Part shown: positions 38,213-48,778 of the stretch, in pieces | Layout of the letters: every line of letters begins with the position of its first letter | Numbering within the stretch: position 1 is the first letter of the stretch | Source of the DNA: Lutjanus erythropterus | Lineage: Eukaryota > Chordata > Actinopteri > Lutjaniformes > Lutjanidae | Assembly: GCA_020091685.1 (NCBI GenBank) | Contig: CM034610.1 | Location: 31,914,617-31,978,616, forward strand | Length of the DNA stretch: 64,000 nucleotides | Reading direction: 5' to 3' | Position numbers and translations under genes: made by a program | The notes under the pieces: model-generated | What the model was told of the DNA's origin: nothing | The model's input: only the letters and a program-made list of their open reading frames with translations | Database searches by the model: none

Positions 38213-39639
38213 ACTTTCAATAATCCCAAACCAACTAAAACTGGCTATGTTAAAAAGTGTCCAATAGACAGCATGGGCTATATAATGTGTAGCTCCACAG
38301 ACACACTTATTCAGAATTGGTAAAAACACTGGTTTTCACAGTGCCTGAGGCCTTTTTCCAATAAGTCCAGTGCTCTCTATTTTGTTGACATGAACTGTCT
38401 GTGTCCTCTTGTCCACACACAGCGGTAAGAGGTAAGAAGGTAAAAGCAAACACTGCGCAGAGAAAATTCTGACAGATGCTGATTCTGAGGCAGAAACATG
38501 AAGCATAATTAATAACATGCTGATTTAAACACCACAGTAGGAGAAAATCAGCCCCTGCCTGTTAATCCTGAACACTGAAGATTTTTCTCTTTTCAGTTTT
38601 GCAGTTTGTTGACATTATCCTGTTGGACTACATTTCAAATTTTAATATCATTTTAAATTTACACATAAAGCTTATCATTATTAATTTAATGATGTATTAT
38701 TATCATTATCTCCATGATGGAAAGTTCCTCTTGACCCCCTTGTTTCTTCTTTAGTCCAGTGACGGTCCAACCTTCAGGTAAAATGACATTAATAGGACTC
38801 AGTTTGCCTGTTCTTGACTTTAGCAGGTCCCTTAGTTCCTCTGCTGACACTGTTAAAATGGCAGACTTTTCCTTATGGATCTCTGAAAGCAGGACGTCAA
38901 AGTCTCCAAGCAAAATTATTGTTTTTGTTACTGGTTACTTATGCTAATTAACAAGTCTCATGCACATGCACTCAAATACACACAGGTGGATCATTTACAC
39001 AGTTATCTCAAGTTACAAGCATTCGCTGAATATGATGTGGCATGTCCGTATAAGCCCCTCTGAGCAAAAAAAGTATGAGAAATTTAGGATAAAAATCCAA
39101 ATATGTTCTTGCATGAGGCCCACTGTTACCTGCAAGAGCCATCTAAAATCCATTCACTTGCAATGGACTATCAAAACTAGTGTGGATAACTGTCTGGATA
39201 TTAAGAAACTGGATGAGATTTGATCATGGTGTACTTTGGATGGCAAAGTTTTACAGATGAGTTCATCTGTCAGTTGCAGTTAAGCAGGTGGATTCAGGTT
39301 GGGTAGACGGAGCAGACCAGCCTCTACAGGGCACCACGACCTCTAGACTTGTGCAGGGTACTTATAGAAACACCTATAAAAACATCAGCATAGAAATACA
39401 ATCAAAAACAAAAAGTCAATTTCTGGTGTAAATGTATTAAAATCACATCATAAAATTAGATTGAAGCCAACTGTAAGGACAACCGTAAGGACACCAAGTC
39501 TGTTAAATAACTGAGATTTCTTTCTGTCTTCAGGGGCAGTATATACATGAATTATGTGGTATTTTTCACCCCGATAAAAACAATCCAAATTTAATAACAT
39601 CTTGAGATTTGATTTTGTCTTTCTCCTGCCGTCACCATT
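38213..39639. other. non-coding DNA with one codon-like frame
   Basis: Mostly AT-rich and unrecognised. A minus-strand frame at 38686-38913 reads like protein (AEELRDLLKSRTGKLSPINV, then ILPEGWTVTGLKKKQGGQEE). It is short and has no ATG start, no splice signals and no family I can name. Confidence 0.35.
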
Positions 39640-40026
39640 ACCGCTTGTTGTTTGAATGAAAGAGGGAGAGTTTGCTTGTTCTTGTTACAGAGTGCGCCTG
39701 GACGTATTTCTGCTTTTACATCAGTCCCATTTGAGAGGAGCTACTGTGATTGGTTTCTTCTTGTGAGGAACACAGCATGTGACCAATTGTATTTTAGAAA
39801 AGAAAAAACATCAACAGCTGACTTCAAAGCTGTGCTTAGTCAAACAGTAACAACGACCTTCCTAGAAATGTAGTGAAGTCAAAAGTACAATATTTGTCTT
39901 TGAAATGTAGTGGAGTGAAAGTCAGAAGTTTCCAAAGAAACAAATACTCAAGTAAAGTACAGATACTCAAAAAATGTACTTAAGTACAGTACTCAAATAA
40001 ATGTACTTCACTACTGTCCACCACTG
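39640..40026. mobile_element. hAT-type MITE end (GTACTTAAGTAC family)
   Basis: The segment ends CTACTGTCCACCACTG, reverse complement CAGTGGTGGACAGTAG, preceded by overlapping AAGTACAGTACTCAAATAAA and similar words. Upstream is an interior typical of a widespread fish repeat (CTGGACGTATTTCTGCTTTT, TTTGAGAGGAGCTACTGTGA). The left end is not resolved. No transposase is present. Confidence 0.6.
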
Positions 40027-40102
40027 CTTATAGCCTAGCATAGAACTCCATCCGTGACATCATCATCTATGATGTCACAAACCAAGCATGATACGCTACA
40101 CC

Positions 40103-40780
40103 AGGCCCATTCAAATGGCAGCCCGCAGGCTACATGCAGCCCAGAAATAATCCCTGAGTGGTCCAGCCCGTGGTCCAACCAGAAAAGCAGAAAAAAATGA
40201 AAAAATCATGTTCTGTGACCCTACAGACATATCAGAAATTCCTGCAGTAGTTCAGGTTGTGAATGCAGCACTCTGCGTAGCCTTGCAGCACTCAACGTTT
40301 TTGTGAAAATATGTGTGTACTAGTGGCAATGTTAGAATTAGTAGTCCAATAATACAGCCTCTAAAAACAATTCTTTCTCAAACCTGAAACGCAAAATTGA
40401 CAATGAAAACCATCGGTTTAACCCTGCCTGGACTGACAAATACTTATATATTTTATTTTTCTGTGAAATCCAAGTGCCAAACCAACCTGTTTAATTTGCA
40501 AGTGCATTGCAGTGTTTAAGGATTACAATCTTCAGAGGCACCACATTGAGAAACAGACTTTCCAGACAAACTTTCCCTACAGATCACAGGAGAGGGCTGC
40601 AAAAGTGCAGAGTTTGGTTGCATCTTACAACCGGAGCTGTACTACAATGATGCGGTCATGCACAGCCCAGCAGAGAGCTGCAGCAGCTTCCCTTTGTGTG
40701 TTCTGGATCCTGGGAAGAAAAAAAGGCCATTCACAGACTCTCAAACAGTGAAAGGCTGCATGTTGGCCGTCATGGATTAA
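40103..40780 (+). mobile_element. hAT element fragment (GTF2IRD2-like transposase class)
   Basis: It begins with a GC-rich end, CAGGCCCATTCAAATGGCAG, and runs into transposase-like sequence. The far end and the rest of the transposase are missing. Its protein resembles that of the minus-strand fragment at 51640-52290, although the DNA ends differ. Confidence 0.6.
40385..40777 (+). pseudogene. hAT transposase N-terminal fragment
   Basis: Translated pieces follow the N-terminus of GTF2IRD2-like hAT transposases: KRKIDNENHRFNPAWTDKY from about 40390, then in the frame at 40512-40751 FKDYNLQRHHIEKQ (end of a BED-type finger) and QERAAKVQSLVASYNRSC. A stop and a frame change separate the two pieces near 40490. 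Another frame change follows before KGCMLAVMD near 40770. The first two zinc cysteines of the BED finger are lost in the frame change. The catalytic domain is absent. Confidence 0.6.
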
Positions 40781-41459
40781 TAAAAAAAAAAGATAAATGA
40801 TGAATCGTATTGAATTTGTAATTGAATAGCCCTGTACTTTGAGCTGTGCCAGGGTCAGATGTGACCAAAGCGTTTTTTAATTTTTATATTTTTTATTTCA
40901 AAAGTGGGTAAAAATGCTGGCTACCTCAGGTTCTGTTCAGTTACATTTCTTTTGTTTTTAATGCACTTTTTGATGTGCTTGTGTCAGATGTGACCAAATT
41001 TACAAGGGAAACAATTAATAAACATTGTTTGTTTTTCATTACATTAATTTGTGTTGGTTTAAAATTTGTCATTACCTGCTGCTTACCAGCCACTGTTTTA
41101 AAATCTGGCCATTACTCCTTGCATCAGTGTTGGGGAAAACATAATAAAGGTGCTGCTGTTCAACAGACATCTGTTCTTTCCTGTTTCGTAGAAGTCTTAT
41201 ACGAAGACAATTTTATTAATTAAAAAGTAACACATATTAAAAATGGAAGAAATCCATATTAGAATAGGGCTGTAGATGATTAGAGGTATATAGATGAAAT
41301 ATTATGTAAATGTTACTTAAAAAATTAAAGTAAAGCTAATAAAATAACCATGAAATACTGAGCATTTTTATAGGGTTTTTGTAATTATATACAAAGGTAG
41401 TCTGAATAAAATTGAGTAGCAAGGGATGAGTACATTTTATGTCAAAGAAAGAAAATTGC
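40781..41459. other. non-coding DNA
   Basis: AT-rich; nothing recognised. It ends at the target duplication of the next SINE. Confidence 0.45.
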
Positions 41460-41471
41460 TAGTAAAATCTT

Positions 41472-41790
41472 GGGTGGCACGGTGGTGCAGTGGTTAGCAC
41501 TGCTGCCTCACAGCAAGAAGGTCTTGAGTTCAATCCCCCGGCTTGCTGGGGCGGAGTTTGCATGTTCTCCCCGTGTCTGCGTGGGTTCTCTCCGGGTTCT
41601 CCGGCTTCCTCCCACAGACCAAAGACATGCATGCTAGGTTAATTGGTGACTCTAAATTGCCTGTAGGTGTGAATATGAGTGTGAGTGTCTATGTGTCAGC
41701 CCTGCGATGAACTGGCGACTTGTCCAGGGTGAACCCCGCCCGTGACCCTTACGGAATAAGCGGTTACAGAAAATGAATGAATAAATAAAT
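41472..41790 (+). mobile_element. DANA-like tRNA-derived SINE, apparently full length
   Basis: The head reads GGCACGGTGGTGCAGTGGTT, holding the A-box, with a B-box-like GAGTTCAATCC at 41526-41536. The body carries the hallmark phrases GCATGTTCTCCCCGTG, GGTTCTCCGGCTTCCTCCCA and AAAGACATGCATGC, then a tail of GAATGAATAAATAAAT. An 11-bp direct repeat AGTAAAATCTT lies at 41461-41471 and 41791-41801 with no mismatch. The closest family I know is the zebrafish DANA/HE1-type SINE. It would move with LINE proteins supplied in trans. Confidence 0.92.
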
Positions 41791-41961
41791 AGTAAAATCT
41801 TCTTGAGTATGTTAGATTTAACTATTCTAAGGTGTAAGTAAACTTTACTTGAGGATTTCCCAAGTAAATATTACTTAGAATTTCTGTGTGGAAATTGTTA
41901 CCGAGCTTTGCCTCTCCACTCCAAATTTGTTTCAGTATAGGGAGATCATTGAAGATCAGAC

Positions 41962-42462
41962 CAAGCCCATTTCCGCCACTGAAACAAAAAATATCTGCAT
42001 GGTAAGTCATAATCATGAGATAAAAAAGTCAAAATTCTGAGATTAAAAAAATCAAAATTATGAGATTAAAAAAGTCAAAATTATGACAGAAAAAAATCAG
42101 AATTGTGAGATGAAAAGTTTAAATAATGAGAAACAAAGTCATTAATTTATGAGTTGCGAGTTATAATTTTGACTTTTTATTGCATAATGCTGACTTTTCT
42201 TTTCCCATAATTATGACTTACCATGGGGATATTTTTTGTTTCACTGGCGGAAACGGGCTTCTTTTTTTTTTTTTTTTTTTTTTACTTTATTTGAAGAATA
42301 TTAAGCAAGGGGATTGTTCACATAAAAATTTAACATAAGAATCAAGTGCTGGAAATGATAGTACAGCAACCAAATATAAACATGAAATGAAGAGGATTCA
42401 TACTGAGAATCAGTAAAGGATTAACAAAAACCAGGGTAAAGGAAAGGAAGGAAACGGGCTTC
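41962..42462. mobile_element. hairpin ATAATT-minisatellite MITE, copy 2, split by a retroposed insert
   Basis: The ends AAGCCCATTTCCGCCACTG on the left and the reverse complement of GGCGGAAACGGGCTTC on the right are close relatives of copy 1 at 37.6 kb. The inside is again an AAAATTATGAGA-type array whose direction flips near 42160. The right end is interrupted by a 188-bp insertion (42262-42449). Confidence 0.85.
42262..42449 (-). mobile_element. 5'-truncated retroposed insert with poly(A) tail
   Basis: On the minus strand this 188-bp piece ends in a tail of 22 A, directly preceded by CAAATAAAGT. Exact 13-bp direct repeats GGAAACGGGCTTC flank it (42249-42261 and 42450-42462). That is the signature of LINE-machinery insertion. 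The body is AT-rich with no frame. It is either the 3' end of an L1-like LINE or the 3' UTR of a host mRNA, and the sequence alone does not decide. Confidence 0.85.
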
Positions 42463-42582
42463 CTGCCATCATGGTCATAGGAGTCCTCCTCAAAGGGTGA
42501 AATGGCGCCCCTCTGGTCACAGGCGGTACTGTACAGTGTGTTTCTGTTACAAGCCAGGTGACGTTGAAGTTGATTACCTGTG

Positions 42583-43555
42583 ATTTTTTTTTATTTTTAT
42601 TTTTTTATAATCTTTATTGTGCATTATGCGAGGATAGCAATAGTGGCATGATAATATATTACATTGGAACATAAAACAAGGATCACCAAAGGGAGAAATA
42701 GACAATGCCAGGGGTTACAAATTAAGTTGCATTATAAATAAATAAAATATATGCAATAAAATTGTATCAAAAAGAAAATAATAACATTATAACAGAATCT
42801 TAAATTTAGAGCATAATCTTAGGGTTTTCACAGCTTTTCTATTACTTGAGGTATGTAAAGTCTTGATGTAGGATTCTGCTTCCTTTTTAAAGGCACAGAA
42901 AAAGGGTTTGATTTTTAGCACCTTACATTTATGGACATAGAACTTGGCCAGCAATATAATGAGATTACATAGAAAAAACTCATTTTCTAGTTCTTTCTTA
43001 TAATTTGTAAACCCAAACAGTGCATCCTTAAAGCAAAGTACAAAAGCATCATAGTTACAGTCCAATATAAAGCGGCAGATGCCTTGCCATAAACTCCGAG
43101 TGTGTTCACAAGTCCAAAACAAATGGTAGACAGTTTCTGGGTGCATATTACAAAAAGTGCACATGGTGTCAATGTCCTTCTTGAACCTGACTAAAAATGA
43201 CTTGACAGGATAACAACGGTGAATGAGCTTAAAGGTAATCTCTTTAACTTTGTTAACCAGTAAATATCTATTAGGAAGAGTCCATATTTTTTCCCAACAT
43301 AAACCCTGAACAAGCTTGTTCCATATTGCTATTACATATGGGACCGAAACGCAGTCAGTCAGGAATAATGTGCGGATTCTCTTGTTGCTTTTACATGAAG
43401 CTGGAGAAAAGCACAGTTTTCCTATAGGTGTGTCAACTGGGTCAAGCAAAGGTGTTACAGCAGAAGTTGAAAAGGCACAATCTTTATATAACATAATAAC
43501 TCCAGACGGAACAGCATCATAGACCACAGCAAATTGTTTAGGGCTCACAGGAATC
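42583..43555 (-). mobile_element. L1/Tx1-like LINE, 5'-truncated 3' end
   Basis: A T-rich start (42583-42608, a poly(A) tail on the minus strand with AATAAAG nearby) is followed by about 200 bp of 3' UTR and then the C-terminal part of a LINE polyprotein. The upstream limit is set where the protein stops looking LINE-like, near 43555. No target duplication was found. Confidence 0.75.
42787..43545 (-). pseudogene. LINE ORF2 C-terminal region with zinc-knuckle-like motif
   Basis: The minus-strand frame runs open for 309 codons (42787-43716), but only the part from about 43545 downward looks LINE-derived. It has KVKEITFKLIHRCYPVKSFL, followed by CTFCNMHPETVYHLFWTCEH, a C-x2-C-x7-H-x4-C cluster of the kind found after the reverse transcriptase domain of L1/Tx1-type LINEs (zf-RVT). 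The reverse transcriptase and endonuclease domains are absent. The long surviving frame points to a rather recent insertion. The first 55 or so codons of the open frame come from flanking DNA. A host gene is unlikely, given the poly(A) tail behind the stop. Confidence 0.75.
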
Positions 43556-44573
43556 TTCCCAGACAGCACGCCTACGTCTTGCCGACGTCGGCACGATGAA
43601 TAAAGTTGCATCGCTGCGACGTCGTATGGAGAGCGTTTGCTCATTGGGAAGATGTCGCCGAGACGTCGGCATTTGGTCGAAAATGCTCTCCAGACAACGT
43701 TTGGCCGATGTATCAAAGCTGCACAGCGTAGCCTCTCTACAGCTTCTATGACCTTTATTTATTCAGGTCGAATCATTCTATCAGCAAATATCTCATATCT
43801 CATAATATCTATCATAATATCTCATCTTACATGTGATAGGAATATGGTAATATGACAATAAAAAACAATATGCTTGACCATCACAATAGCTTCCTAATTT
43901 AGTGCGTGAATAAAATAAAGAGACACGAATGATTCAAGTTAATGATCATACATTTATTTCGGACTGCATAGTCAAAGCAACTCCAGCACAGAAAAGATAA
44001 ACAAGACAGAACAGATAAAAAATATACAGGTGGCTGGTCGGGAGACGCACACGGACAGCACGGTCTGCTGGCAGACTTATGAGTCTGCAAAGGGGAGAAA
44101 AAGACAAAACACATGAGCCCAGGTTGTTCAATTAACTTATACTATACAACACTATACCCATACTTCACAAATAAACACGTACAAATAGACACACCAAGGA
44201 AGGAAAACGTCGCTGTGCATTTTTCCCGGCCGCTGTCTGACCTTAGAGAGCCACCGTAGTTGATAAGAGACCTGTAGCTAATAGTATTAGCCCTATGCTC
44301 TTTAGCTATTAAACGTGTTAAAAAGCACCACAATAAGACCTCCAAATAACCCATGTTTAATACAGTGTCACAGGAAACACTGTATGAAGCACCAGCAGAA
44401 AGCATGACTTGAAAATATGAACCACAAAAAGTTCGCGTGTATTATTTTGCGGTGCGGTCTGACAGCCCCGGCTTGACCGCGGATAGCTGTTTTGTCATGT
44501 ACAGGCTGTTTGGTCATCTGTTAACTGGCTGTGGATTGCACGGGGGGTGTGCTGATATTGTGAGAATATTGTG
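43556..44573. other. CpG-containing non-coding segment
   Basis: It begins with an unusual CpG-rich stretch (43560-43710) with repeated GACGTCG words (CTACGTCTTGCCGACGTCGG, GAGACGTCGGCATTTGG) and two opposed GGAGAGC/GCTCTCC motifs. A second CpG-rich patch lies at 44215-44240 and 44440-44490. This may be the interior of an unclassified element; no matching ends were found. Confidence 0.3.
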
Positions 44574-44835
44574 TTGTATAATAGTCAATTACTTTTAATT
44601 AAAGTAACTACTACTGCTGACCTGCTGGCACTGGTAGATTTACTTGAAAACTGCTAAATTTTGAATACTAGTACATAACTTGAGTATTTCCATTCTGTTA
44701 CTCCCTACTTCTGTTTCGGTTCTATTTCTTCTGCTGCGCCACTAAATCTCAGAGGGAAATGCTGTTCTGTTCTGTACTAAACTACATTCATCTGACAGTT
44801 TTAGTTACTTTACAGATTCAGTATTTTTTCATATA
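44574..44835. mobile_element. hAT-type MITE interior (GTACTTAAGTAC family)
   Basis: It contains GTAACTACTACTGC, GTACATAACTTGAGTATTTC, CTAAACTACATTCATCTGAC and GTTTTAGTTACTTTACAGATT, phrases of the same fish repeat whose end is at 39640-40026. Both termini are missing. Confidence 0.45.
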
Positions 44836-45224
44836 AAAACATAAAAATCTCCAACTGATAACAATTAGTCAATTAATCAATTTAAAAAAAAAATAATTGG
44901 CAGCTATTTTGATGATGGTTGAAGGCGTGTTTCATGTAAAAACATTTTATGGTTCCAGCTTTACAAATATGAAGATTTGCTGTTGATTGTAATAACTGTA
45001 GTGGATTTGTGACAGGCTGATATATTGGTTGGTCCATATTGTAGCCGAGTATCACAGATTGATCTGAATAGGTGTATATGTACCCATATGAAAACTTTTT
45101 TTTTTTTTTTAATTACTCAACAGAATAAAGCAGAAAACAATATTTGGGGTGATTACAATTACAGATGTACCTGATGTACCAACTGATTTCCCTGTCAAGT
45201 GAATGCAAAATTTAATTTAGACTA

Positions 45225-46008
45225 GTTGACTAGTCTAATAGTAAGGGAAGACACTGAGAATGTAGTTAAAATTGAGCACATCTTATTAAATGATAACACT
45301 GAACACTGTCCATAAAATACTGTGTCTATTAAGAGCCATTTAAAGCCATTAATCACAGTCTACAATCACCAAATTGTATTTTAAATGGTGGTAAAATTAG
45401 GCACTCTGTGTCGTGCAATGCAAAAATTGCACATTAACCAACAAAACATGACAACAACTCAATAAATGCTTCAGTTTGTCAGACTGAAAAGGATCAGAGT
45501 GTCTGCGGGTAAACATTGTTTACCTAAAGCTGACATTAGCTACCATACAGTGTGTCTAACATTAGCAGTGCTAGCAGCAGCAGCAGCAGTCGCTTTGCTT
45601 GCAGTTTCATGTCAGTGTCTATGCTGAATGTGGTCACATGTTGCTCCAGTCAAGTGGTTATGTGTCAGTTTATTCTCTCACAGTCTACGTTCAGCTTCAT
45701 TTTCGACATCAAAACCCTACGAAACCATGCTGGTTTTATGAGCTGTCATCTGTCCCACTTTGCTGATAACAACTTCCGGGGTTGGGTGGCCATCGGGGCA
45801 TTTGAGCTGTGCGAGAGGGACTGCCATCTGATGGGCCCGAAGCCCTGACTAGTGGTGGGTGGCTGCATAATATCTTAAAGGCAGCAGTTAACTGGCATCA
45901 TTCATGAATAAAATATTGATAAATAGTTTAACTGACTAGTATTTCTGGTGCTGACTAGCGAGGGTGGCAACGTTTAATCATATTGTCGACTAATTGTGCA
46001 CATCACTA
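45225..46008 (+). mobile_element. unnamed hAT-like non-autonomous element, copy 1
   Basis: It ends GTCGACTAATTGTGCACATC, typical of a fish hAT family. The interior shares long segments with 48779-49450 (inverted) and 53610-53885 (same direction): TGCTCCAGTCAAGTGGTTA, TCATCTGTCCCACTTTGCTG, GACTAGTATTTCTGGTGCTG. The left end is not clean. The plus-strand frame at 45552-45848 is not shared as protein and is not a gene. Confidence 0.65.
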
Positions 46009-46797
46009 ATTTCTTTTTAGCTCATTGTTAAACATTTCCAAGAACATCCAGGCAGGTGTAAATGCTAAGAAGCTTTGCCTTTTGTTTTACAAGATGGACT
46101 GACAGTATTAAAATATTCAGCACTTGAATGATACTGAACAGTGCTGATGTTTCTTTAGCTCTTTATTTTATTATTCATTCTTTATTTTCTCAGTGTTCCT
46201 TTCTACAATTAGTTGAAAATGTATATTGTAAATTATTTAACATGTTGAAATATATGACATCCTCTCATAAAATTCTGAATAACTTTGAATAGTCATATTG
46301 GTGCAAAATCAGTACACAATCCACAGAGAAAAGCTCAAATTTCATTCTAGCTCAAAAAAATCACTACATTAGCCACCATTTTGGTAATCAGTGAATTTTT
46401 TTCCCTCTTTAATCTGTATCAATATCAGTGTTTCCCCTAGCTTTTTTTTGCTTTGGTCGGGGGGGGGGTGCATCCACAGTATGATACCAGTGATTTTTGT
46501 TAGTAAAGTGAGATTACCAGTTTGTGATGGCCAAGGCCACACAAATGGACAGTTGAGGGTAAAACCATGCACACTCACCTCACTTCTTTGTTCAATGCAC
46601 AGGTTAGTTTAATTTGCAGTCAACCACACCCCAAACAATTCAGGTTCACACTACAGTTTATTTGAGTTATAATTTCTTTATTTTCCTTTAGCTTTACACT
46701 GTTTAAATGGAGTGCACACATTTTCAGACTGTAAGGTTAGATTTAGTAATTTTCTGTTGTATTAATCATTTTTCTTTGTCTTTTTTTGAGTTACCAA
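46009..46797. other. non-coding DNA with a hAT end scrap
   Basis: CAGTGTTTCCCCTAGC near 46428 looks like a hAT terminus, followed by a G-run (46460-46469). No partner end was found. Confidence 0.35.
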
Positions 46798-47227
46798 GCT
46801 GGTGGGGGTGGTTTCCTCCTGGACGGGCAAAAGGTGTGGCACAGGAGTGAAACCTATTAAATCCTGTGGCCAGCTCATCAGGCCATACCATCTGCAGCCG
46901 TGTCAGAGGGGGTTTTTGGGTTTAGTTTGTTTTTTCTGTGTATTAGTTTTAGTAGATACCATTTTGTTTTCCCCTTTTGTGTTAGTTGGTTTGGCCAAGC
47001 CGGTATATATGTTCCCTCACATTTCATTTTGTTAGGTCAGTTTGTTCAGTTAACACAGTTTTGTTGCTGTCATTTTTGAGTATAGTTATATTTTGTTGAC
47101 CTCTTTTATAGACCTAATTATTAAGTTCTTGATTTATATTGTCTGGCATTATTTTTTGGGTAAATAAAAACCCTCTTCTCAGCAAATTCCTGTTCTCCTC
47201 ATTGCCTCACTGCTTGGTCCCTGACAC
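46798..47227 (+). mobile_element. solo-LTR-like fossil
   Basis: On the plus strand there is a TATA-like GGTATATATGTTCCC (about 47000-47015), a GGTAAATAAAAACC signal (about 47159-47172) and an end ...GGTCCCTGACACA. This order of signals and the TTTGGCCAAGCC phrase upstream fit a gypsy-type LTR. No internal region or second LTR was found. It is old. Confidence 0.5.
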
Positions 47228-47312
47228 AGTTGGAAACAGTATTAACTTTTGTAATTAAAAGGCCCAACCGAAGTTACCATGGCCCACCCAAAATTAAAAT
47301 CCTGGCACCGTG

Positions 47313-47352
47313 CTGCCATCCATCCATCCATCCACCCATCCATCCATCCATT
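47313..47352. repeat. (CCAT)n microsatellite
   Basis: About ten CCAT units with one CCAC variant. Confidence 0.95.
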
Positions 47353-47381
47353 AGGCATGTGTGTGGGTATTAGTCTGAATC

Positions 47382-47736
47382 TAGGGATGCCCCGATACAA
47401 CTTTTTCACTTCCGATATGATACCGATATTGCAGCCTTGAGTATTACGATACCGATATTGATCCGATACGATATCAGCACGAATCATACGTACTTTTATT
47501 ACTTATTTTGTAGTGTGGAATGTTAGAAAAGGCTTGATCAAGTGATGTTACTCAAACAGAGAACAACAGTCAGCAACCAGAGTCCCCTATGGATAGAAGT
47601 GCTGGAGCGGAAAATAGACTGCTTATCAGAGCGCTTATATCGGAGGTTTTAGATGCAGTCTGATAAAATCCGATGCTCATTTTTTGGCTGATATCGGACC
47701 GATATCCGATATCAATATCGGATCGGGACACCGCTA
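47382..47736. mobile_element. hAT MITE, 355 bp
   Basis: The ends TAGGGATGCCCCGATAC and, inverted, TAGCGGTGTCCCGATCC frame an interior rich in CCGATATC words. The imperfect 8-bp target duplication is TCTGAATC (47374-47381) and TCTGATAC (47737-47744). No coding sequence is present. Such CCGATA-rich hAT ends are common in teleosts. Confidence 0.8.
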
Positions 47737-47744
47737 TCTGATAC

Positions 47745-48772
47745 TGTCCTCATGTAGTTGTACTCGTACTCATAAAACTATTCCGATACCCCATACCTGA
47801 TACCACATCACAAAAAGTAGCCACTCAATACAAGTAAACGTCTAAAGAACTGCCACAATGCAGAGTTCAAGGTGTTTGCTGATGCTTACCCTCTGTTTTT
47901 TGGATGTTGCATCATCATCAGCGAGGGCCTCGCTGTCCTCAACATCCTCCACTAATGACTGCAGTGACTTTGCAAACTGTCCATAAAATTCAGCTGTAGA
48001 CTGCAGCCAGCCGCTGTCCAGTAAGTCCCCGCAGGCGTAAACTAGTTGTATTCCTTGGCTAATTAATCTGAAGATGAATAAAAAACACTGCTGCCCCTTT
48101 CTTCGTAGTAAGTTGCCACAACTTCTCTTTGTGTATTTAATCTTCACCAAAACGGCCTGACAGCACAGGACATGCAACTTCACTCTATGGTATTCACAGC
48201 AGGGTCAACAAAACTGTTGCACATGGCACCACACTCATACCTGTCCCCCTTAAACAATGACAAGTAGGAACTTATTAGCTCTTAGACAAGAGAGACATGA
48301 AGAAGAAACTTAAATACTACACATGTAAATGTTAAATTAAAATACTAGGTAAAATGCTGTAAATGATAATAAAATAATTATCATATATAACACCATTTAT
48401 AATAGTAAACTTAATTCTGCAAGTCCATAATAATGTTGTGAAATTATTATACTGAAATATATCACATACACAGTAAATTGCTCAGCTTAATTAGGAACAC
48501 AAAATCAGTAAAGTAACAAATAAGTAACAAATAACCTAAAAATGTGATTTGTATAGTTAACTATGGTTACACATGTAGCATGAAACAGCAGCAATAATTT
48601 GTTACATTTAGAAAGTGATCATCTAACGAGAATAAAACATGTTTTAAAAGTTATTGTAAGAACTTTAATGGCATTATTAAGTACTTGTATCGGTACTTGG
48701 TATCGGCAAGTACCCAAATGTAAGTACTTGTACTTGTACTCGGTCTGAAAAAAAGTGGTATTGGTGCATCCT
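47745..48772. mobile_element. hAT element derivative, GTACTTGTACTCG end family
   Basis: The right end reads GTACTTGTACTCGGTCTG...GGTATTGGTGCATCCTT, typical of a second fish hAT family. The left part has TTGTACTCGTACTCATAAAA and ATTCCGATACCCCATACC phrases, but its true end is hidden by the adjoining MITE. The minus-strand frame at 47842-48183 (LVYACGDLLDSGWLQSTAEF, then a run of acidic residues) is of unknown nature. Confidence 0.6.
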
Positions 48773-48778
48773 TGGCTT

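Noticed and set aside
42787-43716. 309-codon frame as a host gene
   Set aside because: The zinc-knuckle-like motif, the C-terminal LINE wording and the poly(A) tail behind it show a truncated LINE.
45552-45848. 98-codon frame as a gene
   Set aside because: It lies in a repeated non-autonomous element, and the reading frame is not kept in the sister copies.
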